From positions 1-46,758 of the forward strand of contig NZ_WTVM01000012.1 of the NCBI RefSeq assembly GCF_012910885.1: a DNA stretch of 46,758 bases, written 5' to 3'. Positions 16,074 to 24,950 of this stretch are shown here, in pieces. The notes below the pieces were generated by a model, which was given only the letters and a program-made list of their open reading frames with translations, ran no database searches and had not been told where the DNA came from. A program made the translations under genes and the position numbers. Source of the stretch: Azoarcus taiwanensis. GTDB taxonomy: Bacteria; Pseudomonadota; Gammaproteobacteria; Burkholderiales; Rhodocyclaceae. Within the stretch, counting starts at the first letter, position 1, and each line of letters opens with the position of its first letter.

Positions 16074-16940
16074 CTAGTACTCGAGGTGCGGACGACGGTA
16101 TAGGCGTGGCCCGATCAAGCCACCGGGCGCGAGGATTAGCGACAACACATAAGCGATGCCTGCGGCCAGCACAATGGCCGGGCCGGCCGGCACGTCGGCG
16201 TGAAACGAGGTCAGCAAACCGGCCGCGCCGCTGGCCAGCGCGATGATTACGGACGAGGCAATCATGGTCGGCAGGCGGGTCGCCCACAATCTCGCGGCGG
16301 CTGCCGGCAGGATCATGATACCCACCGCCATCAGGGTGCCGAGGGTGTGAAATCCGCTGACCAGATTGAGCACCACGAGGATCAGAAACCCATAGTGCGC
16401 GACCGGGCTGAGCCGGCTTACCCCGCGCAGAAAACCGGGGTCGAAGCATTCCAGCACCAACGGGCGGTAGAGCAGGGCGAGTGCGAACAGGGTCAGCGTG
16501 GTGATCGAGGCGATCAGAAGCAGGGAAGCATCGTCGAGCGCGAGTACCGATCCGAACAGCACATGCAGCAGATCCAGGTTGCGTCCGCGCAGCGACACGA
16601 TGAGCACGCCGGCGGCGAGTGACATCAGGTAGAACGCGGCAAGGCTGGCGTCTTCCTTGAGGATCGAGGCGCGTGCGACCAGTCCGGCGGCCATCGCGAC
16701 AATGATGCCGGCGACGATACCGCCGATGGTCATCGCCCCCAGCGATAAACCGAAGGCGAGATAGCCGAGCGCGGCGCCGGGCAGGATCGCGTGCGACATC
16801 GCGTCGCCCATGAGACTCATGCGACGGAGCAGGAGGAAAAGCCCGATCGGGGTCGCACCGAGCGCGAGTGCGAGCGAGCCCGCGAGCGCGCGACGCATGA
16901 ACTCGAATTCCAGAAAGGGCGCGACGAAGAACTCGAACAT
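16074..16940 (-). CDS. znuB: zinc ABC transporter permease ZnuB
   Basis: 288 residues with about eight or nine membrane segments, ABC-3 family. Landmarks are GLFLLLRRMSLMGDAMSHAILPG near the N-terminus, then SLRGRNLDLLHVLFGSVLA and a C-terminal FHTLGTLMAVGIMILPAAAA. It forms the inner-membrane channel of the zinc importer. The ATG at 16940 shares a base with the TGA of znuC (TGATG), so translation is coupled. A longer frame upstream lies inside znuC and is rejected. Confidence 0.94.
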   Translation of the reverse strand: MFEFFVAPFLEFEFMRRALAGSLALALGATPIGLFLLLRRMSLMGDAMSHAILPGAALGYLAFGLSLGAMTIGGIVAGIIVAMAAGLVARASILKEDASLAAFYLMSLAAGVLIVSLRGRNLDLLHVLFGSVLALDDASLLLIASITTLTLFALALLYRPLVLECFDPGFLRGVSRLSPVAHYGFLILVVLNLVSGFHTLGTLMAVGIMILPAAAARLWATRLPTMIASSVIIALASGAAGLLTSFHADVPAGPAIVLAAGIAYVLSLILAPGGLIGPRLYRRPHLEY

Positions 16941-17695
16941 CAGACTGGCGTCTCGTCCGGGTGCCGGTGGCAAACCGGTGCGTCTTCCTCGAACTGCTCT
17001 GCCAGTACCCGGGCGCGTGCGAGATTGGCTGACGTCAACACCTCGGCGGTCGGACCGAAGGCGATCAGCTCCCGCGCGATCAGCAGGCATTCCGGGAAAT
17101 AACGCCCGACTCGCTCCAGATCGTGTAGCACGGCCAGGACCGTACGACCCTCTGCATGCCAGTTGGCGATGAGGGAAAGCAAGTCGTCGGTGGTGCGTGA
17201 ATCGATGGCGTTGAACGGTTCGTCGAGCAGCAGCAGACGGCAGTCCTGAAGCATCATCCGGGCAAACCGGGCCCGCTGCAGTTGCCCGCCGGAGAGCTTG
17301 CCGATCTGTCTCTGTTCGAAACCGGCGAGGCCGACCTTGGCCAGGGTGTGATGCACCCTTTCGATGTCCTGCCGGCGCAGCCCACCAAAGCCGCCCACGC
17401 GCCTCCACAGTCCCATCGCGACCATGTCGAAGACGCTCACCGGGAAGCTGTGGTCGATGTCGCTGATCTGCGGCAGGTAGGCAATCTCGTCGGCGGGTAT
17501 GCCCAGTTCGAACCCGCCCTGCAGAGGGAGGGTCTCGCCCACCAGACCCTTGAGCAGAGTCGATTTGCCGGCGCCATTGGGGCCGACCACCGCGAGCAGG
17601 GCGCCGGGGCGGATTTCACCGCTGAGGTGATGCACCGCAGGATGACGGTCGTAGCCGAGTGTGAGGTTTCGGAAGCGGATCACGGGTTCGGACAT
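16940..17695 (-). CDS. znuC: zinc ABC transporter ATPase ZnuC
   Basis: 251 residues with all ABC motifs: Walker A GPNGAGKST, Q-loop AYLPQISDI, signature LSGGQLQR, Walker B LLLLDEPFNAID and the switch histidine in AVLHD. The C-terminus ends with a histidine-containing tail (CHRHPDE). The ATG at 17695 (MSEPVIRF) is chosen because similarity starts there; a GTG at 17731 would overlap the small gene before it. It powers zinc uptake with ZnuB and ZnuA. It follows the small His-rich membrane gene by 14 bases. Confidence 0.94.
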   Translation of the reverse strand: MSEPVIRFRNLTLGYDRHPAVHHLSGEIRPGALLAVVGPNGAGKSTLLKGLVGETLPLQGGFELGIPADEIAYLPQISDIDHSFPVSVFDMVAMGLWRRVGGFGGLRRQDIERVHHTLAKVGLAGFEQRQIGKLSGGQLQRARFARMMLQDCRLLLLDEPFNAIDSRTTDDLLSLIANWHAEGRTVLAVLHDLERVGRYFPECLLIARELIAFGPTAEVLTSANLARARVLAEQFEEDAPVCHRHPDETPV

Positions 17696-17709
17696 GGCAG
17701 CTTGCGGAG

Positions 17710-17895
17710 TCAGAGCGCCCAGGCGATGCACGCCCAGAGAATGGCCGCGGCGACCGCCGCGACCGCGAGGCGGGGCAGCACTCCGCTGCTCATCAGCGTG
17801 AATCCGATGACACCATGCCGCGGGTGTGTGTGTTCATGCCTGTGCCCGGCTGCCTGTTCATCGGCAGGGTGTTCGTGCGAGACGGAATGATTCAC
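17710..17895 (-). CDS. small His-rich single-span membrane protein, first in the znu operon
   Basis: About 61 residues. The N-terminal half is rich in histidine (SVSHEHPADEQAAGHRHEHTHPRHG) and the C-terminal half is one membrane segment (VLPRLAVAAVAAAILWACIAWAL). I do not recognise a family. The frame is open back to an ATG at 17925, but that codon lies within the Zur-box-like palindrome, so a GTG at 17895 is the likelier start. It is 14 bases ahead of znuC. The histidines suggest metal binding near the membrane, perhaps delivering zinc to or sensing zinc for the transporter; that is inference. Confidence 0.6.
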   Translation of the reverse strand: MNHSVSHEHPADEQAAGHRHEHTHPRHGVIGFTLMSSGVLPRLAVAAVAAAILWACIAWAL

Positions 17896-17913
17896 TTTTC
17901 GTGTTTGTGTTCG

Positions 17914-17936
17914 CCAATGCAACATTGTAGCATTTT
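17914..17936. promoter_or_regulatory. Zur-box-like palindrome between the znu and zrg-like operons
   Basis: A 19-base near-perfect palindrome (AATGC..ACA A TGT..GCATT, eight of nine pairs) lies within 23 bases that match 15 of 23 positions of the E. coli-type Zur operator (GAAATGTTATANTATAACATTTC), read on the minus strand. Position between two divergent zinc operons supports Zur repression of one or both. Confidence 0.7.
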
Positions 17937-18057
17937 GCTTTGCAGCAGATCGGCTTGGCCTGTGCGAAAGATGCGGGCCGTTGTCCGGTCGGTTGTCGAT
18001 CGATCGATTCGAGCGCTCCGACGGGAGCCGACCTCAAAGACGATTCTGGAGAAGCCA

Positions 18058-18692
<635 letters not shown>

Positions 18693-18693
<1 letters not shown>

Positions 18694-19415
18694 TGGATGA
18701 CGATACGAACACCCGTGAGGCTTCGGCGATCGCCATAGCGGACCTGACTTTCGCGTGGCCGGGCGCTGGCGGAGTTTGCCTGGACGTGCCCGATTTCAAG
18801 GTGAGCCGGGGCGAACGGGTGTTCATGCACGGACCGAGCGGCAGCGGCAAGTCCACGCTGCTGTCGCTGGTGGCCGGGGTGCTCGAGCCCGGCGCTGGGC
18901 GCATTGTCGTACTGGGCCAGGATCTTGCGGCTCTTTCCGCGCGGGCACGGGACCGCTACCGCGCGGCCAACATCGGCTTCGTGTTTCAGATGTTCAATCT
19001 TGTGCCGTATCTCACTGCGCTCGACAACATCCTGTTGCCGTGTCGCTTCTCGTGCGAGCGGGTGTCCCGGCTCGAGGTGCCGGCCCCGGCCGAGGCGCGT
19101 CGTCTCGCCGAACGGCTCGACCTGGAAGCTGGCTTGCTCGACCGGCCTGCTTCAGAACTCTCGGTCGGTCAGCAGCAGCGGGTAGCGGCGGCCAGGGCAT
19201 TGATCGGGCGACCTGGTCTGGTCATCGCGGATGAGCCGACCTCGGCGCTGGATGCCGACCGCCAGCAACGCTTTCTCGATCTGTTGCTCGCAGAATGCGA
19301 TGCCGCCGGTACGACGCTGCTGTTCGTCAGTCATGACCATCGCCTGAGCAGGCGCTTCGAACGTCTGGTTGAGTTGCGGGATATCAATCATGTCGGGAGG
19401 AGGGCACCCGGATGA
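18693..19415 (+). CDS. LolD/MacB-type ABC ATPase of a zrg-like zinc system
   Basis: 240 residues. Motifs: Walker A GPSGSGKST, Q-loop FVFQMFNLVPYLTALDN (the LolD/MacB form), signature SVGQQQR, Walker B LVIADEPTSALD and the switch histidine in FVSHD. The ATG at 18693 shares a base with the stop of the DUF2796 gene (TGATG). Its own stop overlaps the permease start (ATGA). Such ATPases drive extraction or conformational work on periplasmic proteins, not channel import, so the system may act by mechanotransmission. Context assigns it to zinc. Confidence 0.88.
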
Positions 19416-20674
19416 GCGTGCTCTTGCATCTCACTCTGCGCAGCATCGCCAATCGGCGCCTGACCGTTTCGCTGACGGCGCTCGCGATTGCGTTGGCAGT
19501 GGCGATGCTGCTGGGCGTCGAGCGTCTGCGCCATGACGCGCGCGAGGGCTTTGCACAAACCATCTCCGGCACCGATCTCATCGTCGGGGCCCGCAGTGGC
19601 GCGGTACAGCTGCTGCTGTATTCGGTGTTCCACATCGGGGATGCGACCAATAACGTGTCCTGGCACAGCATCGAGGCGATTGCCGAGCATCCTCAGGTCG
19701 AATGGCTGGTGCCGATCTCGCTGGGCGACTCCCACCGTGGGTTCCGTGTCGTCGGTACCAGTGCCGAGTTCTTCGAGCGCTATCGCTACGGCCGTGGTCG
19801 CGAGATCGGGTTCGCCGAGGGTCGTCCCTTCTCCGACTTGTTCGATACCGTAGTCGGAGCCGAAGTCGCCGCGCGGTTCGGCTACCGGGTCGGGCAGTCC
19901 ATCGTCGTGAGCCACGGTGCGGGCGAGGTGGCCTTTGCGGACCATGATGACCGACCCTTCACCATTGTCGGCATTCTCGAGCGTACCGGCACCCCGGTGG
20001 ACCGCTCGGTTTTCGTCAGCCTCGAAGCGATCGAGGCGATTCATGTCGACTGGGTGGGCGGTGCGCGTATTCCTGGTGTGAGTATCCCGACCGAGCAGCT
20101 CCACCGTTTCGATTTGCGTCCGAAGGCAGTGACCGCGGCGCTCGTGGGGCTGAATTCGCGGGTTGCGGTGTTTCGTGTGCAGCGCTTCGTCAACACCTAC
20201 CCTGACGAACCCCTCATGGCCATTTTGCCAGGCGCGACGCTACAGCAATTGTGGTCGGTGATCGGTGTGGTGGAGCGCGCACTGCTCGCGGTGTCGGCGA
20301 TCGTCGTGCTCGTCGGCCTGGCCGGACTGGTCGCGGTGGTCATCGCCAGTCTCGGGGAACGCAGACGGGAGTTGGCCATCTTAAGAGCCATGGGGGCGTC
20401 TCCCGCTCATGTGTTCGGTCTCCTCGCACTGGAGAGCGCGTTGATCGGCCTGATCGGTTGTGGCGTTGGCTTCGCGATGGTGCAATCCGGTGCGTTGCTG
20501 GTCGGGCCCTGGCTGGAGGCGCGTCATGGTTTGCTGTTGAGCGCCGGCTGGCCCAGTCACGGTGAATGGATGCTGTTGGGAGCCGTCATGAGTGCGGCCT
20601 TCGTTGCCAGTCTGGTTCCGGGTTTCAGGGCTTACCGGTATTCTCTCGCCGACGGAATGTCGGTCAGGATCTGA
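19412..20674 (+). CDS. FtsX/MacB-like ABC permease of a zrg-like zinc system
   Basis: 420 residues: one N-terminal membrane segment (about 18-38), a large periplasmic domain (about 40-275; SGTDLIVGARSGAVQLLLYSV, PISLGDSHRGFRVVGT) and three C-terminal membrane segments of the FtsX domain (about 280-410, with LGERRRELAILRAMGASP). This is the MacB/LolC/FtsX topology. It overlaps the ATPase by four bases and is followed by the DUF3299 gene after one base. With the ATPase it forms a type VII-like ABC complex that probably acts on the DUF2796 and DUF3299 periplasmic partners. Confidence 0.88.
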   Translation: MSVLLHLTLRSIANRRLTVSLTALAIALAVAMLLGVERLRHDAREGFAQTISGTDLIVGARSGAVQLLLYSVFHIGDATNNVSWHSIEAIAEHPQVEWLVPISLGDSHRGFRVVGTSAEFFERYRYGRGREIGFAEGRPFSDLFDTVVGAEVAARFGYRVGQSIVVSHGAGEVAFADHDDRPFTIVGILERTGTPVDRSVFVSLEAIEAIHVDWVGGARIPGVSIPTEQLHRFDLRPKAVTAALVGLNSRVAVFRVQRFVNTYPDEPLMAILPGATLQQLWSVIGVVERALLAVSAIVVLVGLAGLVAVVIASLGERRRELAILRAMGASPAHVFGLLALESALIGLIGCGVGFAMVQSGALLVGPWLEARHGLLLSAGWPSHGEWMLLGAVMSAAFVASLVPGFRAYRYSLADGMSVRI

Positions 20675-20675
20675 A

Positions 20676-21275
20676 ATGCTTATGCAGAGATGGCGTGCCC
20701 TGGTCTGGGCGTGTGTGTTGGGCTTGTTGTCCGCTGCCGCCTGGGCGCAACAAGGTGGCGACTTCGAGATCGGTGATCGCCTCGAAACCCAGGGGATCGG
20801 CGAGATCGACGGCTTCCGCTCGGTCACCTGGGATGATCTCATTCCTCCGGACTGGTTGCCCGAGGAGTTGTTCTCCGATTTGTTTGACGACGACGAGTTC
20901 GCCGAGCTGGACGATTACGACCCTCGGGCCGTCGAGCTCATGGAGAAGATTCTTGCGCTGTGGAGCGAGGCGCCGGTCGTCGAGCGACTCGACGGCCAGC
21001 GTCTGCGTATTCCCGGTTTTGTCGTGCCGCTCGAGGGCGACGGCGAGTACATCTACGAGTTTCTGCTGGTGCCATACTTCGGGGCCTGTATCCATGTGCC
21101 GCCGCCGCCGGCCAACCAGTTGATCCACGTGATGCCCGACAAGCCCATCCCGGCGCGCTGGAACATGTTGCCGGTGTGGGTCAATGGCGTGATCATGGTG
21201 TCGCGCTTCGATTCCGACATGGGCTCGGCTGGCTACCAGATGCGCGGCATGCAGGTCGAGGAATACGAACAGTGA
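20676..21275 (+). CDS. DUF3299 periplasmic protein of a zrg-like zinc system
   Basis: 199 residues with a signal peptide (ending AAAWA). The mature part has an acidic stretch (FSDLFDDDEFAELDDYD) and the DUF3299 core: RIPGFVVPLEGD, FLLVPYFGACIHVPPPPANQ, then WNMLPVWVNGVI. DUF3299 proteins are encoded with MacB-like ABC genes and DUF2796 proteins, as in the Vibrio zrg locus. The conserved Cys-Ile-His of ACIHVPPPP could bind metal. The ATG at 20676 follows the permease stop by one base. It is the last gene of the operon. Confidence 0.82.
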   Translation: MLMQRWRALVWACVLGLLSAAAWAQQGGDFEIGDRLETQGIGEIDGFRSVTWDDLIPPDWLPEELFSDLFDDDEFAELDDYDPRAVELMEKILALWSEAPVVERLDGQRLRIPGFVVPLEGDGEYIYEFLLVPYFGACIHVPPPPANQLIHVMPDKPIPARWNMLPVWVNGVIMVSRFDSDMGSAGYQMRGMQVEEYEQ

Positions 21276-21307
21276 TCACCGCAGCGCGCTGTCAGGGCGT
21301 GCGCGGT

Positions 21308-21313
21308 TAGAAT
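21308..21313 (+). promoter_or_regulatory. candidate -10 box of queF
   Basis: TAGAAT, seven bases before the queF ATG at 21321. There is no convincing -35 and no ribosome site, so a leaderless or near-leaderless transcript is possible. Confidence 0.35.
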
Positions 21314-21320
21314 GCGCGCC

Positions 21321-22175
21321 ATGAGCCAGACGCAAAACATCGACGCCCTGCATCCGGAAGCTTCGCCGCTGGGCAAGCCGGTCAGTTACCGCAACGAGTA
21401 CGCACCGCAGTTGCTGTTTCCGATTTCCCGCCAGATCAAGCGCGACGAACTCGGCGTGCGCGCCGACACGCTGCCTTTCGTCGGTGTCGATCTCTGGAAC
21501 GCTTACGAGATTTCGTGGCTGAATCCTCGTGGCAAACCGGTGGTCGCCCTCGGTGAGTTTGCGGTACCGGCCGACTCACCGTGCCTGATCGAGTCCAAGT
21601 CGCTCAAGCTCTATCTCAACTCTTTCAACCAGAGCCGCTTCGCGAGTGTCGCGGAGGTTTGCGAACTGATCGCACGGGACCTGTCTGTCGCTGCCGGAAG
21701 CACGGTGGGGGTCGAACTGCGTTCGTTGTCGGATGAGCCGCAGCGTCATTTCGGTGTGCCAGAGGGCGTGCTGCTCGACACGCTGGACATCGATATCGAT
21801 TCGTATCGACCGGAGCCTGGCCTGCTCGTACTCGAGAATGGGGGTGGCGAGGTCACGGAGACCCTCTACTCGCACTTGCTGAAGTCGAACTGCCTCGTTA
21901 CCGGACAACCGGACTGGGGCACGGTTGTCGTGCGCTACCAGGGGGCGCGCATCGACCCGGCCGGTCTATTGAGATACGTGGTCTCGTTTCGCAATCATGA
22001 CGAGTTCCATGAGCAGTGCGTCGAGCGTATCTTCTGCGACATCCGCGAGCGTTGCCGGCCGAGTCACCTTGCCGTTTGGGCGCGCTATACTCGTAGAGGG
22101 GGATTGGACATCAATCCTTTCCGAAGCGATGGGTATTTCGAGGCGCCAGGCAACATTTTCGAGGTTCGACAATGA
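21321..22175 (+). CDS. queF: NADPH-dependent 7-cyano-7-deazaguanine reductase QueF
   Basis: 284 residues, the long E. coli (YqcD) type with two tunnelling-fold halves. Landmarks are SPLGKPVSYRNEYAPQLLFPI, WNAYEISWLNPRGKP, ESKSLKLYLNSFNQ, and in the second half LLKSNCLVTGQPDWG (catalytic cysteine), VVSFRNHDEFHEQCVERI and RYTRRGGLDINPFRS. It reduces preQ0 to preQ1 with NADPH for queuosine synthesis. The ATG at 21321 (MSQTQ) is preferred to 21312. No other que gene is nearby. Confidence 0.96.
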   Translation: MSQTQNIDALHPEASPLGKPVSYRNEYAPQLLFPISRQIKRDELGVRADTLPFVGVDLWNAYEISWLNPRGKPVVALGEFAVPADSPCLIESKSLKLYLNSFNQSRFASVAEVCELIARDLSVAAGSTVGVELRSLSDEPQRHFGVPEGVLLDTLDIDIDSYRPEPGLLVLENGGGEVTETLYSHLLKSNCLVTGQPDWGTVVVRYQGARIDPAGLLRYVVSFRNHDEFHEQCVERIFCDIRERCRPSHLAVWARYTRRGGLDINPFRSDGYFEAPGNIFEVRQ

Positions 22176-22332
22176 CGCGCAGCGTTTCGTGTCAACTCGC
22201 AGGCTGTGGTCTGCGTTTTCCTCGTGTAGCCCTGTGAGGCCGGAGCGACGTTGTACAATACGCTCCGCTTTGTATCAGTGTCTGCGAGAACCCTCGTATT
22301 CCTTTTTCACAACCACCATCGAGAGGAAGAAC

Positions 22333-22641
22333 ATGAAAGTATTCGTCACCGCCGCCGTGGCTCTCGGCGTACTCACCGTCGCTCCCGCATTTGCGTCGCA
22401 GGAACTGGCTGCGGCCAAGAACTGCATGGCCTGTCATGCGGTTGACCGCCAGCTGGTCGGTCCGTCCTACCAGGCAGTCGCCGAAAAGCGCGGCGGTGAG
22501 GAAAACGCGGTCGCCTATCTGGCCGAGAAGATCCAGAAGGGTGGTTCCGGTGTGTATGGCCCGGTTCCGATGCCGCCCAACCCGCAGGTGAGCGACGAAG
22601 AGGCAGTCACGCTCGCTGAATGGGTGCTGAGCTTCAAGTAA
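22333..22641 (+). CDS. small class I c-type cytochrome (c551/c552-like)
   Basis: 102 residues. The signal peptide (MKVFVTAAVALGVLTVAPAFA) is followed by about 81 mature residues with a single heme site CMACH, a VGPSYQAVA segment and the axial methionine in PVPMPPNPQVS, the pattern of short cytochrome c551/c552 electron carriers. It would shuttle electrons in the periplasm, for example to a terminal oxidase or nitrite reductase. The start has a strong ribosome site (GAGAGGAAG). The 157 bases upstream separate it from queF and contain TACAAT at 22254-22259 without a good -35. A clear terminator follows, so it is probably a single-gene unit. Confidence 0.93.
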   Translation: MKVFVTAAVALGVLTVAPAFASQELAAAKNCMACHAVDRQLVGPSYQAVAEKRGGEENAVAYLAEKIQKGGSGVYGPVPMPPNPQVSDEEAVTLAEWVLSFK

Positions 22642-22663
22642 TCGTTGCGGTGTTTCGCACGAT

Positions 22664-22690
22664 AAAGCCGGTGGTGACACCGGCTTTTTC
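22664..22690 (+). terminator. intrinsic terminator of the cytochrome c gene
   Basis: A 10-bp perfect stem (aaagccggtg / caccggcttt) with a 4-base loop, ending in a T-run. It lies 22 bases after the cytochrome stop. Confidence 0.9.
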
Positions 22691-22734
22691 TTTGATTCAA
22701 ACCCGCGACGAGTTGTCGGGGGCAGAGTAGCCAC

Positions 22735-24900
22735 TCAGACTGCTCTTGGCGTCGAGCCGATCAACGACAGCGCTTCGTCCGCTTTGAGTGGGCAGCCGAA
22801 GAAGAAACCCTGCATGACGTCGCATCCCAGGGCGCGCAGTGTTCGAGCTTGTTGGGCATGTTCCACGCCCTCGGCGATGATCTGCATGCCGAAGCCCTTG
22901 GCGATGCCGGTGATTGCGGAAATGATGGGGTTGGTCATCAAGCCGTCAAGATCGCGAACAAAGCTGCGATCGATTTTCAATACGCTGACCGGTAGTTTCT
23001 GCAGATACGCTAGGGCAGAGTAGCCGGTGCCGAAGTCGTCGATTGCCACACCGATTCCGGCCTGACGAAGTTCCCTCACTTTTGCTGCGACGCCGACAGT
23101 GTCCTGCATCATCATGCTTTCGGTGATTTCAAGCTCGAGCTTGCTCGCGGGTATGCGGTAGTGCCCGATGCAGTTCGTGACCATCTCCACGATGTTCTCG
23201 CGATCGAAATCGTGCGGTGCCAGATTCAGGGACATCTTGAGCTCGTCGAAACCGGCTGCTCGCCAGTCGGCGAGTTGCTGACACGCGGTCTCCAGCACCC
23301 AACGGCTGATGTCGCCGATCATGCCGACCTCTTCGGCGACCGGAATGAAGGTGTCCGGCCCCACTACGCCTTTGTCCGGATGGTTCCAGCGCAACAGCGC
23401 CTCGACCCCCACCACGCGCTGGCGCGACAGGCTGATCTGCGGTTGGTAGTAGAGCTCGAACTGATTCCTGTCGAGGGCGCTACGGAGGTCGTTCTCTATC
23501 TCGATTCGTTCCTGGTGATGGGCGTTGAGCTCCGGAGCGAAGAAGCGGAAGTTGTTCTTGCCGCAGCGCTTGACCTGATACATGGCCAGATCGGCGTGCT
23601 GGGTCAAAGCCTCGGCGCTCTCCCCGTCCCGTGGATAGAGCGCGATGCCGACGCTTGCTGTTGCCCGGAACTCGCCATGGTCGAGCTGGAAGGGCTCCTC
23701 CAGCGCCCAGAGAATCTTGCGCGCGATGATCTCGGCGTCTTCCGCGTCTGCAATATCTGGCAGCAATACGGTGAATTCGTCGCCCCCGAGTCGTGCCAGC
23801 GTGTCGCCCCGTCGCAGACTCGACGAAAGGCGCGATGCGATTCCGCGGAGCAGACTGTCTCCGGACGCATGGCCATAGGTGTCGTTGACGAGCTTGAAGC
23901 GGTCCACATCGATGAACATCACTGCGAGCGTGCCGTTCTTGCGTTGGGCCTGGGCAATCGCCAGTTCTAGCCGGTCCCTGAACAGGATCCGGTTCGGCAG
24001 GCGGGTAAGCTGGTCGTGGTACGCCTGAAAGCTGATGATCTCTTCAGCACGTTTGCGTTCGGAGATGTCGCGTGCGACGCCGTAGAGACCTACATACCGT
24101 CCAGCCGGATCATCCCGGTTACGCATCGGGATGCCCTGGAGTGAGACGGTAATATGGCCGGGCATGTTCCCTGACTGCGCGCGGCGCAGCCGCAACTCCT
24201 GGCTGAAGCCTGGCGTACGCCCGCTCTGCTGCGTCTTCAGCAGATTGTGCACCCGCTCGACGTCTTCCGGCATGATGAGCGAGACGAAGGGGCGGCGGAT
24301 GAGCTGCCTGCGCTCATGTCCGAGCAGGTCTTCGATGCGGGGATTGATGTAGCTGAAACGACCTTCGGCATCGAGCGTGAAGATGAGATCGGGCGAGCTC
24401 TCGACGAGATACCGGTGCAGACGTTCCGAGGCTCGCAGCTTCTCGCTCATGACCCGGTTCGCGCGCTCGAGCGCGGTCTTGTGAAGCGCACTCTGGACTG
24501 CGCGCTGGAGCTGCGCGACATGGTAGGGCTTGCGCACGAAGTCATCCGCGCCGCGGCGCAGCGCACCGATTGCAGCGTCGATTGCGTCCTCGCCGCTGAT
24601 CATGATGACCGCTTCTTCCCGGTCTGCGCTGCCCAGCCAGTCAAGCACGGCGAGACCTGTGCCGTCAGGTAGTCTGTAGTCGAGCAGGATGAGGTCGTAG
24701 GGTTTGACGCTCAGAAACTCGATAGCCTCTGCCACACTGCCGCAGAGGTCGAAGCTGCGCCCTTCCTGGACCAGGATGTGCGGGACACTTCTTCGCAGCG
24801 CCACGTCGTCGTCGACGACTAGAATTCGGGAGATGGTCTCCGGATTCGGTTCCGTGTCGGTCTGCGGTTGGTAGAAAGGCTTTTCGCCAGGTATGACCAT
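22735..24900 (-). CDS. response regulator with PAS, GGDEF and EAL domains
   Basis: 721 residues, cytoplasmic. The receiver has the acidic pair VVDDDV, phosphoacceptor Asp74 in LILLDYRLPDGTG and lysine in FVRKPYH. A PAS domain follows (about 160-285; VESSPDLIFTLDAEGRFSYIN), then GGDEF (about 290-455) with intact RLGGDEF, and EAL (about 465-710) with VEALLRWNH, EITESMMM and DDFGTGYSAL. Both c-di-GMP synthesis and breakdown are possible. The start has GAGGGAGC before it. It is last in a four-gene operon behind a soluble histidine kinase gene, which is its likely phosphodonor. Confidence 0.93.
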   Translation of the reverse strand: MVIPGEKPFYQPQTDTEPNPETISRILVVDDDVALRRSVPHILVQEGRSFDLCGSVAEAIEFLSVKPYDLILLDYRLPDGTGLAVLDWLGSADREEAVIMISGEDAIDAAIGALRRGADDFVRKPYHVAQLQRAVQSALHKTALERANRVMSEKLRASERLHRYLVESSPDLIFTLDAEGRFSYINPRIEDLLGHERRQLIRRPFVSLIMPEDVERVHNLLKTQQSGRTPGFSQELRLRRAQSGNMPGHITVSLQGIPMRNRDDPAGRYVGLYGVARDISERKRAEEIISFQAYHDQLTRLPNRILFRDRLELAIAQAQRKNGTLAVMFIDVDRFKLVNDTYGHASGDSLLRGIASRLSSSLRRGDTLARLGGDEFTVLLPDIADAEDAEIIARKILWALEEPFQLDHGEFRATASVGIALYPRDGESAEALTQHADLAMYQVKRCGKNNFRFFAPELNAHHQERIEIENDLRSALDRNQFELYYQPQISLSRQRVVGVEALLRWNHPDKGVVGPDTFIPVAEEVGMIGDISRWVLETACQQLADWRAAGFDELKMSLNLAPHDFDRENIVEMVTNCIGHYRIPASKLELEITESMMMQDTVGVAAKVRELRQAGIGVAIDDFGTGYSALAYLQKLPVSVLKIDRSFVRDLDGLMTNPIISAITGIAKGFGMQIIAEGVEHAQQARTLRALGCDVMQGFFFGCPLKADEALSLIGSTPRAV

Positions 24901-24950
24901 GCTCCCTCGAGACCCAATGCCGATCTGGGGTAATGCAAACCTCGCGTAAT

